Source: Bacteroidetes bacterium UKL13-3 (GTDB lineage Bacteria; Bacteroidota; Bacteroidia; UKL13-3). Taken from it: a stretch of 64,000 nt of DNA. How positions within the stretch are numbered: the stretch's first letter is position 1; every line of letters starts with the position of its first letter. The stretch is taken from assembly GCA_001602415.1 (NCBI GenBank), contig CP012155.1:3022143-3086142 (forward strand). The letters are read 5' to 3'. Positions 35,376 through 44,613 of the stretch are shown here, in pieces. Both the position numbers and the translations under genes were made by a program. Under the pieces are notes generated by a model. The model saw only the letters and a program-made list of their open reading frames with translations, made no database searches and was not told the origin of the DNA.

Positions 35376-36926
35376 TTATAACTCGTTTATGTGTGTGAGG
35401 TAATAATCTGCCTGTTCTAATAACTCGGCTTTTGCTTGAGGTGCCATTTTGTTCCAAACATTATACATCATACCAATGCGGGGATTTTTAGCAAGCTTGT
35501 CTTCGTGGCGGCTATAAAAATTCCAGTATAAGCTGTTAAACGGACAAGCTTTGTCTCCTGTTTTTTTCGCTTTATCATAATAACAACCGGTACAATACGA
35601 ACTCATCTTATGAATATAAGTAGCCGAGCTTACATATGGTTTTGTGCCCACAATGCCGCCATCGGCAAATTGACTCATACCACGTGTATTGGTAATTTCA
35701 ACCCACTCCAACGCATCTATATAAATTCCCAAATACCAAGCATCCACTTCATCCGGGTTTACTCCGGCCAGCAAAGCAAAATTGCCGGTAATCATTAGTC
35801 GTTGGATGTGATGAGCGTATGCAAACTCAAGAGATTGATGAATGGCCTGTTTCAAACAATTCATATTGGTTTTGCCTGTCCAGTACCAATTGGGTAATTT
35901 CTCCGAATGATTAAAATAATTAAGGTTAGCGTACTCCGGCATTTTGAGCCAATAAATTCCGCGCATATATTCGCGCCAACCAATGATTTGGCGCACAAAA
36001 CCTTCTAATTGATGAAAGGCAATTTTGTAAGGATGTTTATTGTAGTTCTCTATGGCTTTGTCCACTACTTCCTTAGGAGAAATGAGTTTAATATTTAACG
36101 AAAAAGAAAGGCGAGAGTGGTAAATAGACCATTCGTTTGGTGCCATTGCATCCTGAAAGGTGCCAAAAAGAGGTAAGCAATGAGCAACAAAAAACTCAAG
36201 CAATTCTAATGATTGTTCTCTATTTATGGGCCACAAAAAATGTGCACTGTCTACCTTTCCAATTGTGGTTACGCCCGCCTTGGTTATTTCCTTTTCAATG
36301 TTGCTCAGGTCATTTTGAAAAAGCTTAGGGGAAACCGGTTTATGCGCTTTCGGTAATTTTTGACGATTGTCTTCATCAAAATTCCACTTGCCCATTAGCG
36401 GTTTTCCGTTATCCTCTATGAGCACATCATGCTTTTTGCGCATGTGTCTGTAAAAGGTTTCCATTAGGTAGCTTTTTTTTCCATCAAACAACTCTTTAAG
36501 TTCATCCCTCTTGCTGAAAAAATGCTCCGTGTCAAACACCTTTGCAGAAATGGTTAAAGTATCGGCAAACTGTTTTAAGTGTTCATCAACCCTATATTCA
36601 TCGGGTAATTGGTATTCAAAATGTGTGAACCCATGGGTTGAAATAAGCCATGAACAATTTTGAGCGAAGCTGTGCGTGTTGTTTTTATCATTCAGATGAA
36701 TATAAATGACGTTGTGTTTTTGTTGCTTGAGGGTTTGCGCAAACTGCTGCATGGCTCCAAAAAAGCCTAATACCTTTTGAATATGGTGTTTAGCATAATC
36801 TGTTTCACTTCTTATTTCCATTAACACATACGTTACCGACTCATCTACTTTTGTGTACCAAGAGTGTTTGATATTGAGTTGATCTCCCAATATTAAGCGA
36901 AGCGTTTTTTGTTTAACAGATGCCAT
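35376..36926 (-). CDS. FeS-type (6-4) photolyase, cryptochrome/photolyase-related protein
   Basis: A 516-residue protein of the PhrB/COG3046 group. The N-terminus (LRLILGDQLNIKHSW) is the Rossmann-like domain of this group. The four cysteines that hold a 4Fe-4S cluster are visible: one in TNMNCLKQAIHQ and three in YCTGCYYDKAKKTGDKACPF. The FAD-binding segment includes AHHIQRLMITGNFALL and NTRGMSQFADGG. Members repair (6-4) photoproducts. Adjacent to the DASH gene with no gap. ATG at 36926 preferred over 36929 by one codon only. Confidence 0.93.
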   Translation of the reverse strand: MASVKQKTLRLILGDQLNIKHSWYTKVDESVTYVLMEIRSETDYAKHHIQKVLGFFGAMQQFAQTLKQQKHNVIYIHLNDKNNTHSFAQNCSWLISTHGFTHFEYQLPDEYRVDEHLKQFADTLTISAKVFDTEHFFSKRDELKELFDGKKSYLMETFYRHMRKKHDVLIEDNGKPLMGKWNFDEDNRQKLPKAHKPVSPKLFQNDLSNIEKEITKAGVTTIGKVDSAHFLWPINREQSLELLEFFVAHCLPLFGTFQDAMAPNEWSIYHSRLSFSLNIKLISPKEVVDKAIENYNKHPYKIAFHQLEGFVRQIIGWREYMRGIYWLKMPEYANLNYFNHSEKLPNWYWTGKTNMNCLKQAIHQSLEFAYAHHIQRLMITGNFALLAGVNPDEVDAWYLGIYIDALEWVEITNTRGMSQFADGGIVGTKPYVSSATYIHKMSSYCTGCYYDKAKKTGDKACPFNSLYWNFYSRHEDKLAKNPRIGMMYNVWNKMAPQAKAELLEQADYYLTHINEL

Positions 36927-37023
36927 CACGGTTTACTTGAAAATGCACATTATTGCGCATACACCTTTATGTACGTTTTATTGTGAAATAAGTTTTGAAT
37001 ACGTGCTTTTTGTTGTGCGAATC

Positions 37024-37032
37024 GGGGGGGGG
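37024..37032. repeat. Poly-G tract (nine G) upstream of the photolyase operon
   Basis: A run of nine G in AT-rich intergenic DNA, about 100 nt upstream of the FeS-photolyase start (which reads leftwards) and 90 nt beyond the end of the ABC exporter gene. The rest of 36927-37124 shows no gene. Confidence 0.6.
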
Positions 37033-37124
37033 TAGGAATTATTGGGCTGAGTTCACAGTGGTAGGGCTAATTCCATGAACCATCAACCATGAACGTTTTA
37101 AGCAGGGCGCTAAGGAACAAACCA

Positions 37125-38951
37125 CTATAAAGACCCAAGCTTTTGCATGTCGTGTAACTCTTTATAGAGTCCTTCTTGCTTCAGCAATTCTTGATGGCTT
37201 CCTTGTTGAACAATCTGTCCCTTATCCAGCACCACAATTAAATCGGCATTAATAATGGTACTTAAACGATGCGCAATCACAACCGTTGTGCGGCCTTTCA
37301 TTACGTTTGACAGGGCATCTTGAACAAGGCGTTCAGAGGTTGTATCGAGAGCCGATGTGGCTTCGTCTAAAATTAATATTTCCGGGTTTTTGTTTACCGC
37401 ACGAGCAATGCTTATACGTTGTTTTTGTCCTCCACTGAGTTTGTTGCCTCGGTCGCCAATATTGGTTTGAAAACCATTGTCTGTTTCTTTAATAAAATCA
37501 TAGGCATTGGCTACACGAGCAGAGTTTTCAACCCCTTCTGCTGAAGCGTTTACCTGACCAAACGCAATATTGTTAAAAATCGAATCATTAAACAAAATGG
37601 ATTCTTGTGATACCATACCCATTTGTTGGCGCAGATCCAAAATTTTGTATTCGCGAATATCTATTCCATCTATTAAAACTTTTCCTTCTGTTGGGTCATA
37701 AAAACGCGGAATAAGATCGGTAAGGGTTGATTTTCCAGCACCAGAAGGCCCTACCAACGCAACCGTCTTACCCTTTTCAATCCTCAAGTTAATATTCTTC
37801 AATACCGGTTCATCACGGTAGGAAAAACTTACATTTTTAAATTCAATTGTTTGGCCAAATGAGGGCAATTGTTTGGCATTGGCAACCTCAACAATTTTTT
37901 CTTCGCTATGCAATACCTCTTCAATTCTGCCTAAAGATATCAGCCCTTTTTGCATGCGCCCAAATGCTGTTGAAAAGGCTTTAATTGGCGGAATAAGCTG
38001 TGTAAAAATAGCCACAAAACCTATAAACATATCGGCCGTAACATTTCCTTGGCCACTCAACACCATCCTACCACCAAACCACAAAATAAAGGCAAGAATA
38101 GCAACGGTAAGTGTTTCGGAAATGGGCGATGCTGCATCCAACAAGCGGTTTCCTTGAATATATACGTTTGTATATTGGCTGTTTTGTTGTTTAAATCTTC
38201 GGTTTAAAAAATCTTGCGCATTAAAAGCTTTTATAATACGCACGCCCATTAATGTTTCTTCAAAAAGAGAAACTAACGTATCCAGTTTATCTTGCCCACG
38301 CCTGGCTTGTCGCTTTAGTTTTCGAGTTACCCTTCCTAAGAAAATAAGAATAATAGGCATGCATAAAAACACAATCATGGTAAGCAACGGGCTCATCCAA
38401 ATAAGAACAGACAATGAAATGATAACAGTGAGCGGCTCTTTAAACATAGCCTCAAAAGAACTCATAATGGAATACTCTAACTCTTGCGCATCACTACTCA
38501 TGCGGGTAATTAAATCGCCTTTTCGTTCAGAAGAGAAATAAGAAAGAGGTAAAATAAGTACGCGCTGGTACAATTGGTTACGTAAATCTCTAACAATCCA
38601 GTTGCGCAGAGGCACCATAAAAAACAATGCCATATACCTACAAACATTCTTCAGGAAAATCATAATAACAATAAGCACGCTGATAAAGATGAGTCCCGAC
38701 TCGGGACCATGCTGCATGATTATTTGTGATATATAATATTTAAGAATACCGTATAGTGAATTAAAATTGGGAGAAAGTTCTGGCTTCACCAAAATCAATT
38801 CGTTGGGTTTAAACAATATGTTTAAGAATGGCATAAGCAACGAAATAGAGAAGAGCTCAAACACAATTGATAATAAATTGAATAGCACATTCAGAAAAGC
38901 GTAAGCTTTATATGGTGCTACATAACTGATGAGCTTAAAAAATCCTTTCAT
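37125..38951 (-). CDS. MsbA-like ABC exporter (fused permease-ATPase)
   Basis: A 608-residue half-transporter that would work as a homodimer in the inner membrane. ATG 38951 (MKGFFKLISYVAPYK) is preferred over 38984. Six transmembrane helices occupy about residues 10-330, followed by the ATPase with Walker A (LVGPSGAGKSTLTD), Q-loop MVSQESILF, signature LSGGQKQRISIARA, Walker B ILILDEATSALD and H-loop VVIAHRLSTI. It resembles lipid A or multidrug exporters; the substrate is not determinable. Confidence 0.93.
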   Translation of the reverse strand: MKGFFKLISYVAPYKAYAFLNVLFNLLSIVFELFSISLLMPFLNILFKPNELILVKPELSPNFNSLYGILKYYISQIIMQHGPESGLIFISVLIVIMIFLKNVCRYMALFFMVPLRNWIVRDLRNQLYQRVLILPLSYFSSERKGDLITRMSSDAQELEYSIMSSFEAMFKEPLTVIISLSVLIWMSPLLTMIVFLCMPIILIFLGRVTRKLKRQARRGQDKLDTLVSLFEETLMGVRIIKAFNAQDFLNRRFKQQNSQYTNVYIQGNRLLDAASPISETLTVAILAFILWFGGRMVLSGQGNVTADMFIGFVAIFTQLIPPIKAFSTAFGRMQKGLISLGRIEEVLHSEEKIVEVANAKQLPSFGQTIEFKNVSFSYRDEPVLKNINLRIEKGKTVALVGPSGAGKSTLTDLIPRFYDPTEGKVLIDGIDIREYKILDLRQQMGMVSQESILFNDSIFNNIAFGQVNASAEGVENSARVANAYDFIKETDNGFQTNIGDRGNKLSGGQKQRISIARAVNKNPEILILDEATSALDTTSERLVQDALSNVMKGRTTVVIAHRLSTIINADLIVVLDKGQIVQQGSHQELLKQEGLYKELHDMQKLGSL

Positions 38952-39025
38952 TTCGGTTCGGCCGGCAATAGGTGTATGCAACAAATATCTAAAAATAATC
39001 TAAACCATTTACAGATATTTGCACC

Positions 39026-39391
39026 ATGAGTATAAGACAGGAAAAATTCGGCAAGGTTATTCAAAAAGAATTAGCCGACATCTTTCAACAAAACCGATCG
39101 GTAATGTTTAACAATGCGTTTATCACCATTAGCAAAGTTGAGGTTTCTCCCGATTTAGGATTTGCGAAGGTATTTGTGAGTTTGCTCAACAGTAAAGATA
39201 ACGAGCAAATGATGTCTGTACTTGAGTTTCAGAAAAAAGCCATTCGTCACGAGTTGGCTTTAAAAATACGGAAACAAGTTCGTGTAATTCCTGAGTTAAC
39301 ATTTATTTTAGACGATAGCTTGGATTATGTTTTTCACATGGAAAAGGTATTTGAAGAGATTAAGAAGAAAGAAAAACCCAGCGAAGATTAA
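39026..39391 (+). CDS. rbfA: Ribosome-binding factor A
   Basis: A 121-residue KH-like protein needed for 30S maturation and cold adaptation. It has the family landmarks: IRQEKFGKVIQKELADI at the N-terminus, FITISKVEVSPDLGFAKVFVSLL, and HELALKIRKQVRVIPELTFILDDSLDY at the C-terminus. Divergent from the ABC exporter with a 74-nt gap. Confidence 0.95.
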   Translation: MSIRQEKFGKVIQKELADIFQQNRSVMFNNAFITISKVEVSPDLGFAKVFVSLLNSKDNEQMMSVLEFQKKAIRHELALKIRKQVRVIPELTFILDDSLDYVFHMEKVFEEIKKKEKPSED

Positions 39392-39453
39392 TTCACTGCA
39401 TTTGCTAAATAAGCGCACATTCTATATGTTTACCCAAACAAGCACACAACACA

Positions 39454-40086
39454 TTGGATAGTTTTTGGGATTTATTTCAACCGGAAGAGCTCATTAGATA
39501 TGGCGGAATAGCCCTCATTCTAATTATCGTATTGATAGAGAACGGTGTTTTTTTTGGGTTCTTTTTACCCGGAGATTCGCTGTTATTTACCGCGGGGTTA
39601 TTGTGTTTTAAAGATGTGTTGGATGTTGATTTAGCTGAATTGCTGGCAGGAATTTCTGCTGCCTCTTTTATAGGTTATTATATAGGGTATTACTTTGGTT
39701 ACAAAACCGGACAAGCTTTGTACACAAGGCCCGATACCCTTTTTTTTAAGAAGCAATACATCTATACTGCTGAGGATTTTTACAAAAAATACGGAGGCAT
39801 TGCGCTTATCATGGGGCGGTTTTTACCGATTGTTCGCACCTTTGCACCCATACTTGCCGGCATTGTTAAAATAGATCACAAGATTTTCTTTTTGTATAAT
39901 ATTCTTGGGGCCATTTTGTGGCCTGCCGTTGTGGTTACATCGGGGTATTATGTTGGAAGCTTATTTCCCAATGCGCTCGACTACATCAACTATATTGTGA
40001 TTGCGTTTGTGGTGATAACTGCGATTCCAATCTTTAACAATGTAAGAGCTCAGGCTAAAAAGAAAAAAGAAGAAACTAACGGATAA
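39454..40086 (+). CDS. DedA-family membrane protein
   Basis: A 210-residue inner-membrane protein of the DedA/SNARE-associated family, thought to be lipid scramblases/transporters. Motifs: ENGVFFGFFLPGDSLLFTAGLL, a Gly/Tyr-rich YYIGYYFGYKTGQAL, and the conserved GRFLPIVRTFAPILAG. The start appears to be TTG at 39454 (DSFWDLFQPEEL); no in-frame ATG fits. Its 3' end overlaps the convergent permease gene by 11 nt. Confidence 0.9.
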   Translation: MDSFWDLFQPEELIRYGGIALILIIVLIENGVFFGFFLPGDSLLFTAGLLCFKDVLDVDLAELLAGISAASFIGYYIGYYFGYKTGQALYTRPDTLFFKKQYIYTAEDFYKKYGGIALIMGRFLPIVRTFAPILAGIVKIDHKIFFLYNILGAILWPAVVVTSGYYVGSLFPNALDYINYIVIAFVVITAIPIFNNVRAQAKKKKEETNG

Positions 40087-41299
40087 GCTGTTTGGCTTTG
40101 TATGCCGGATAAATAGACGTAATTATTCCCAAAAACACTACCGTAAAAAACACCAACACTACATCAACCCAGCGCACATCAACGGGGTATGAATTAAAGG
40201 AAAACGATGCTGCCTGGTCTAATCGAATAAACCCATACTCGTGCTGAAAATAGCATAACAATACTCCCAAAAAAAGGCCAATTGTTCCACCAACAAAAGC
40301 CATTATTACACCTTGCCATGTAAAAACAAAACGTGCCTGATTACTCGTTAATCCCATTGCCCCAAGCAATTCCAAATCGCGCTTTTTTTCGATAACAAGA
40401 ATATAAAGCGAGCCTATGGTGTTACCCGCGGCAATCAATAAAATGAAGAATAAAATAAAATAGCTGATAAGTTTTTCCGACTTCATGACTTTATAAAAAG
40501 CCTCGCGTTGTTCAAAGCGGTTTTTTACAGTAAACGATGCTCCACAAATGTGCTGAAGCTCCTCCTTTATATTATCCATATCTGCTTCCTTTGCAAGTTT
40601 TAATTCCAGAGAGGAGTACTCGTTAGGGCGATTGAGAAGCTCATGCAAAAAACGAATGGGTACAACAACATATTTATTATCAACCTCTTCTTGCACACTA
40701 AAAACACCAATAGGCAAAATCGTTTTGCGTGAAAAAGCGCTGGTTGGATTTAATATGTCTACCTCTTCCCTATTGGGTACATAAACCTGTAATCCTTCAA
40801 AAATATCATTTGGGTCAATTGAAAGTTGATAGGCAACACCCTGTCCAACTATTGCAAAATTTTTGTCGCTATCCTCTAACAATAATGTTCCGGCAACAAT
40901 GGAACTATCCATACCAGTAAGCGAAACAAACTGTTCGTCAACACCCTTAACAGTTGCCAAATTCTGTCTTTCTCCATACTTGAGTAAAACATCTTCCTCA
41001 AGCACAAACGAAACCTTTTCAACGCCTTTAATGGCTTTAATATTCGCAATCTTTAAAGTTGTTGCTTCAAACGTTTTTCCTTGTGCTGCGGTAATTTGCA
41101 TATCGGCATCAAACGTATTATACATGCCCATAAAAAGGCCCTCAAATCCATTAAAAACAGAAAGTACAACAATAAGCGCAGCCGCACCAACAATATATCC
41201 GAGCAACGAAATGACGGAAAGAATGGAAATTAAACTGAAAGAACCACCACCCTTGCGGGAAAAAAAATATCGTTTCGCTATGTTAAAGGGCAGATTCAT
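40076..41299 (-). CDS. LolC/E-type ABC transporter permease (FtsX-like)
   Basis: A 408-residue permease with one N-terminal helix (LISILSVISLLGYIVGAAALIVVLSVFNGFE), a large periplasmic domain (about 50-270, MacB-PCD type) and three C-terminal helices with EKKRDLELLGAMGLTSNQAR, the FtsX/LolE coupling region. It would extract lipoproteins from the inner membrane with a separate ATPase (LolD), not present here. ATG 41299 (MNLPFNIAKRYFFSRK) chosen as the family's normal N-terminus. Confidence 0.88.
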   Translation of the reverse strand: MNLPFNIAKRYFFSRKGGGSFSLISILSVISLLGYIVGAAALIVVLSVFNGFEGLFMGMYNTFDADMQITAAQGKTFEATTLKIANIKAIKGVEKVSFVLEEDVLLKYGERQNLATVKGVDEQFVSLTGMDSSIVAGTLLLEDSDKNFAIVGQGVAYQLSIDPNDIFEGLQVYVPNREEVDILNPTSAFSRKTILPIGVFSVQEEVDNKYVVVPIRFLHELLNRPNEYSSLELKLAKEADMDNIKEELQHICGASFTVKNRFEQREAFYKVMKSEKLISYFILFFILLIAAGNTIGSLYILVIEKKRDLELLGAMGLTSNQARFVFTWQGVIMAFVGGTIGLFLGVLLCYFQHEYGFIRLDQAASFSFNSYPVDVRWVDVVLVFFTVVFLGIITSIYPAYKAKQLIR

Positions 41300-41378
41300 G
41301 TTTGATAAAGGTAATAAAGTAATTGGCTGATAATGCGATTTGTTGATTTTGCACTCAATCACAGATTAGCCAACGAAC

Positions 41379-42179
41379 TTACTTCCAAGCTTTAACAATT
41401 AAACCCGTTCCGGTTTTGTGTGTTGAATATGTATCAACCCAGTTTAATATGTAGGCAAACGGATAGGTAACGATATAATAGAAAGGAAGAATCACAAAAA
41501 ACAGCTTCGTTGCATTTAACATGCTCATCGGATATTTCATTGAAAGCTTCCAAGCAATTTTGCCGGGTGCTCCATATGAATATAAAATTTCTGCTTTGTC
41601 GAATCCTGCCTTTTTAAGTTTTTCACGCATTTCCTCAACAGGGTATCCATCTCTTACGTGCTCTCCAATAAATGACTCTCCGTGTTCATCAGCATTGCTT
41701 CCTCCTTGATCACTTGGAGTAGAAATAAGCAACATTGCGCCAGCTTTCATGCTCCTGTGGAAGTGTGTGAATACATCAACATCCTCCAAAATATGCTCCA
41801 TCACATCCACACACAACACCAAATCATAGGCATTAGTAGCATGCGGTTGGGTAAGATCGCCTACGCTGAACGTAACATTGTTGATGCCGCATTTAGCAAA
41901 GAAGTTATTACAATCGGCAATTTGATCATCTTTTACATCAACTGCGGTAATGTTGCAATTCTTATTTTTATTGGCAATGTAAAACGAATATTGTCCAAAC
42001 CCCGAACCTGCATCCAACATTTGAAACGAATCATGAAATTTTGGCCATGCTCTGAGCTCACGATGAATATGCCAAGTGCGCAGCAACAGTAAATCAAGCA
42101 GCTTGTAAAACAACTTGCGCAAAAAGAGTGATGAGTTAAAAACGGTTCCTAAGTCTTTTTTTATCGGGTCGTATTCCAT
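41379..42179 (-). CDS. Class I SAM-dependent methyltransferase
   Basis: A 266-residue protein with SAM motif I (MLDAGSGFGQYSFYI), the acidic strand AVDVKDDQ, motif II-IV region YDLVLCVDVMEHI and SMKAGAMLLISTP. A C-terminal hydrophobic stretch (LFFVILPFYYIVTYPFAYIL) suggests membrane association. Methyl acceptor unknown. Downstream of it, 79 nt away, is the LolC/E-like gene on the same strand. Confidence 0.88.
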   Translation of the reverse strand: MEYDPIKKDLGTVFNSSLFLRKLFYKLLDLLLLRTWHIHRELRAWPKFHDSFQMLDAGSGFGQYSFYIANKNKNCNITAVDVKDDQIADCNNFFAKCGINNVTFSVGDLTQPHATNAYDLVLCVDVMEHILEDVDVFTHFHRSMKAGAMLLISTPSDQGGSNADEHGESFIGEHVRDGYPVEEMREKLKKAGFDKAEILYSYGAPGKIAWKLSMKYPMSMLNATKLFFVILPFYYIVTYPFAYILNWVDTYSTHKTGTGLIVKAWK

Positions 42180-42445
42180 GAGATGTATATGCTGTTAAAA
42201 GTTCGCAAAATAAAAAAAGACACCCACAAATTGGGGCTTTTTTTAGGGGTTGAACATAATAAGCATATATAAATGCTAATCAAACACTTATGCAATGTTG
42301 TTTCGATTGGCTTGGGTATTTCCGGTTCAAAAACAATTGCAGCAGGTGTTAACCATTTGCTATTGTATGATTAAACTTTTTTAGTAGCTTATTCATTAAT
42401 AAATCTGTTTATTTGTTGCGCTTATTCTACCATTAAAATAACACC
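42180..42445. other. Divergent intergenic region
   Basis: No recognised gene. A weak hairpin with A7/T7 flanks (about 42212-42244) and a 33-codon frame (42273-42374) are present, neither convincing. The right end should carry the promoter of the barrel protein gene. Confidence 0.5.
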
Positions 42446-43300
42446 ATGAATCTGTTTGTAAAGGTTTTCTTGTTTTGTATTCCGACAATTATTGCCGCAA
42501 ACAGTTATGCTCAAAAAACCGAAATCGGATTATTGCTAGGTGGTTCATATTACTATGGAGATATTGTGAACACCAATCGAATCCAAACTCAAACAATTGG
42601 CCCGGCAGGAGGGGTTTTTCTTCGAAAGCACCTCAACAAACGAACCTGTTTCAGGGCCAATTTTATGTACGCCCGAATTGGTGCTGCTGACTCTAACTTG
42701 GTAGATAAGAAAAGTGCCTTTCAAGAATCAAGAAACTTGGCGTTTTATGCTGATTTATTTGAGCTATCGGGAGTGGTGGAATACAATTTAATATTGGACT
42801 ATAACAAAGCACGAAGAATTGTAAACAGGGCAATTCCTTATGTATACGGTGGATTGGGGTTGTTTTATTTCGAGCCCAAAGCCATTCACCCCATAACGGG
42901 TAATCCAGTCAATTTGCGCCCCCTAAAGCTTGACGGAAGCACATATTCGCCAATAGCAATAGCTTTTCCAATCGGTGCAGGCATTCGTTATTATTTAAAT
43001 AGAAACTGGCAGTTGGGGTTTGATATAGGTATTCGCTTCACAACAACCTCACACTTGGATGATATTGCCGGAGATTCGCGCTATGCAAACCCGGCAACTT
43101 TACCTTCGGAAGATGCCAAAATTATGCTGGATAGAAGCGTTGGGGGAATAAATAGTTCTGGGGGTACGCAACGCGGAAAACTTAATTTTATAACCGATAT
43201 TTATGCAATAGGAGGAGTTACCTTAACGTATAGATTATGGCCGTATGGTTTGGGTAGAGCCTTTCGTGGAGCGGCTATAAGTTGCCCAAGGTTTTACTAA
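42446..43300 (+). CDS. DUF6089-like outer-membrane barrel protein
   Basis: A 284-residue exported protein with signal peptide ending SYAQ. The mature part opens KTEIGLLLGGSYYYGDIVNT and continues with alternating aromatic beta strands, including VYGGLGLFYFEPKA and FPIGAGIRYYLN, matching the DUF6089 family of Bacteroidota outer-membrane proteins. No enzymatic motif; structural or transport role unknown. Confidence 0.85.
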   Translation: MNLFVKVFLFCIPTIIAANSYAQKTEIGLLLGGSYYYGDIVNTNRIQTQTIGPAGGVFLRKHLNKRTCFRANFMYARIGAADSNLVDKKSAFQESRNLAFYADLFELSGVVEYNLILDYNKARRIVNRAIPYVYGGLGLFYFEPKAIHPITGNPVNLRPLKLDGSTYSPIAIAFPIGAGIRYYLNRNWQLGFDIGIRFTTTSHLDDIAGDSRYANPATLPSEDAKIMLDRSVGGINSSGGTQRGKLNFITDIYAIGGVTLTYRLWPYGLGRAFRGAAISCPRFY

Positions 43301-43320
43301 ACCTTGTTGCACAACATACC

Positions 43321-44499
43321 TTAATAAGCGGCTTTCATGAGCGGCTTAATTTTTTCCAACAACATTTGTTTTAGCTCATCAATATTTGTTTTGTTGGATG
43401 CAGAAATGAAAATAACAGGAGCGTTTTCCTTGGCAATCCAAGTGTTTTTGAGCCGTTGGATATATGGAATTTCCTCTTGAATATCATCATCATCTATATG
43501 TTGTACGAGTGGTTCTTGTAATTGATCAATTTTGTTGAACACTAAAATAATGGGCTTATCGTTTACCTTCAACTCTAAAAGTGTTCGGTTTACTACGTCT
43601 ATTTGTTCTTCAAAGTTTGGGTGCGAAACATCTACAATATGCAGTAAAATATCGGCTTCGCGAATTTCGTCTAGCGTGCTTTTAAAGCATTCAATCAACT
43701 GATGTGGAAGCTTCCGAATAAACCCTACCGTGTCAGTTAATAAAAAGGGAACATCTCCAATAACAACTTTGCGCACCGTAGAGTCGAGCGTTGCAAACAG
43801 CTTATCTTCTGCCAACACTTCACTTTTGCTTAACAAATTGAGCAGGGTGCTTTTGCCAACATTGGTATATCCTACTAATGCCACACGCGCTTTATCATCT
43901 CGGTTTTTTCTGCGGGTTACACTTTGTTTATCAATATCCGTTAAGCGTTGTTTGAGCTTTGATATATTATCACGTAAAATCCTTCTATCGGTTTCAATTT
44001 CCGTTTCACCCGGCCCCTTCATTCCAATTCCTCCTTTTTGTTTGCTTAAGTGTGTCCACATGCGGGTAAGGCGAGGTAATAAATATTGCGATTGCGCCAA
44101 CTCTACCTGATACTTTGCTTGGGCTGTGCGAGCACGCGTAGCAAAAATATCTAGAATTAAATTACTGCGATCCAAAATTTTGCACTTAAGTGCCATTTCT
44201 AAGTTGCGCAATTGTGAGGGCGAAAGCTCATCATCAAAAATCACGATATCAATTTCCTGGGCGCGCACAAATTCTCCTACTTCTTCCAACTTGCCCGAAC
44301 CGATATACGTTTTCCTATCGGGATGAGTTAATCGTTGCAAAAAACGTTTTACCACACGGGCTCCTGCCGTTAGTGTTAAAAACGCTAGCTCCTCCAAATA
44401 TTCCTCAGCTTTTTCCTGCTTTTGATTTTGAGTAATAACGCCAACCAATATGGCTTTTTCTTGCTTCTTTTTGGTATCAAATCCTAATTGTTGTGCCAT
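43321..44499 (-). CDS. hflX: GTPase HflX
   Basis: A 392-residue GTPase that binds 50S/70S ribosomes and rescues stalled ones under stress. The N-terminal domain has LILDIFATRARTAQAKYQVELAQ, then KQKGGIGMKGPGETEIETDRR, an HflX hallmark. The G domain has G1 VGYTNVGKSTLLN, G3 DTVGFIRKLPHQLI and G4 VFNKIDQL. The HflX-type C-terminal region is short. Monocistronic. Confidence 0.95.
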   Translation of the reverse strand: MAQQLGFDTKKKQEKAILVGVITQNQKQEKAEEYLEELAFLTLTAGARVVKRFLQRLTHPDRKTYIGSGKLEEVGEFVRAQEIDIVIFDDELSPSQLRNLEMALKCKILDRSNLILDIFATRARTAQAKYQVELAQSQYLLPRLTRMWTHLSKQKGGIGMKGPGETEIETDRRILRDNISKLKQRLTDIDKQSVTRRKNRDDKARVALVGYTNVGKSTLLNLLSKSEVLAEDKLFATLDSTVRKVVIGDVPFLLTDTVGFIRKLPHQLIECFKSTLDEIREADILLHIVDVSHPNFEEQIDVVNRTLLELKVNDKPIILVFNKIDQLQEPLVQHIDDDDIQEEIPYIQRLKNTWIAKENAPVIFISASNKTNIDELKQMLLEKIKPLMKAAY

Positions 44500-44570
44500 T
44501 TAATCCTTCCTGTTTTATAAGTATGCAAATCGCCTAGTAATATTTATTTATGTGCAATACCTGCAACTGT

Positions 44571-44601
44571 TTTGTTGTGTAGGGTAATCTGAATTACTTT
44601 G
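44571..44601 (+). promoter_or_regulatory. Candidate promoter of the 44614 gene
   Basis: TTTG (44571-44574) as -33 and TTACTTTG (44594-44601, one mismatch to TAnnTTTG) as -7, spaced by 19 nt, a typical Bacteroidota arrangement. It implies a very short leader before the ATG at 44614. Confidence 0.45.
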
Positions 44602-44613
44602 TACTGCAAAGTA

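Noticed and set aside
42212..42244. Hairpin with A7/T7 flanks between divergent genes
   Set aside because: Only a short, imperfect stem; not convincing as a terminator.
42273..42374. 33-codon frame with protein-like composition
   Set aside because: Too short, no recognisable family and no promoter or conserved context; could be chance.
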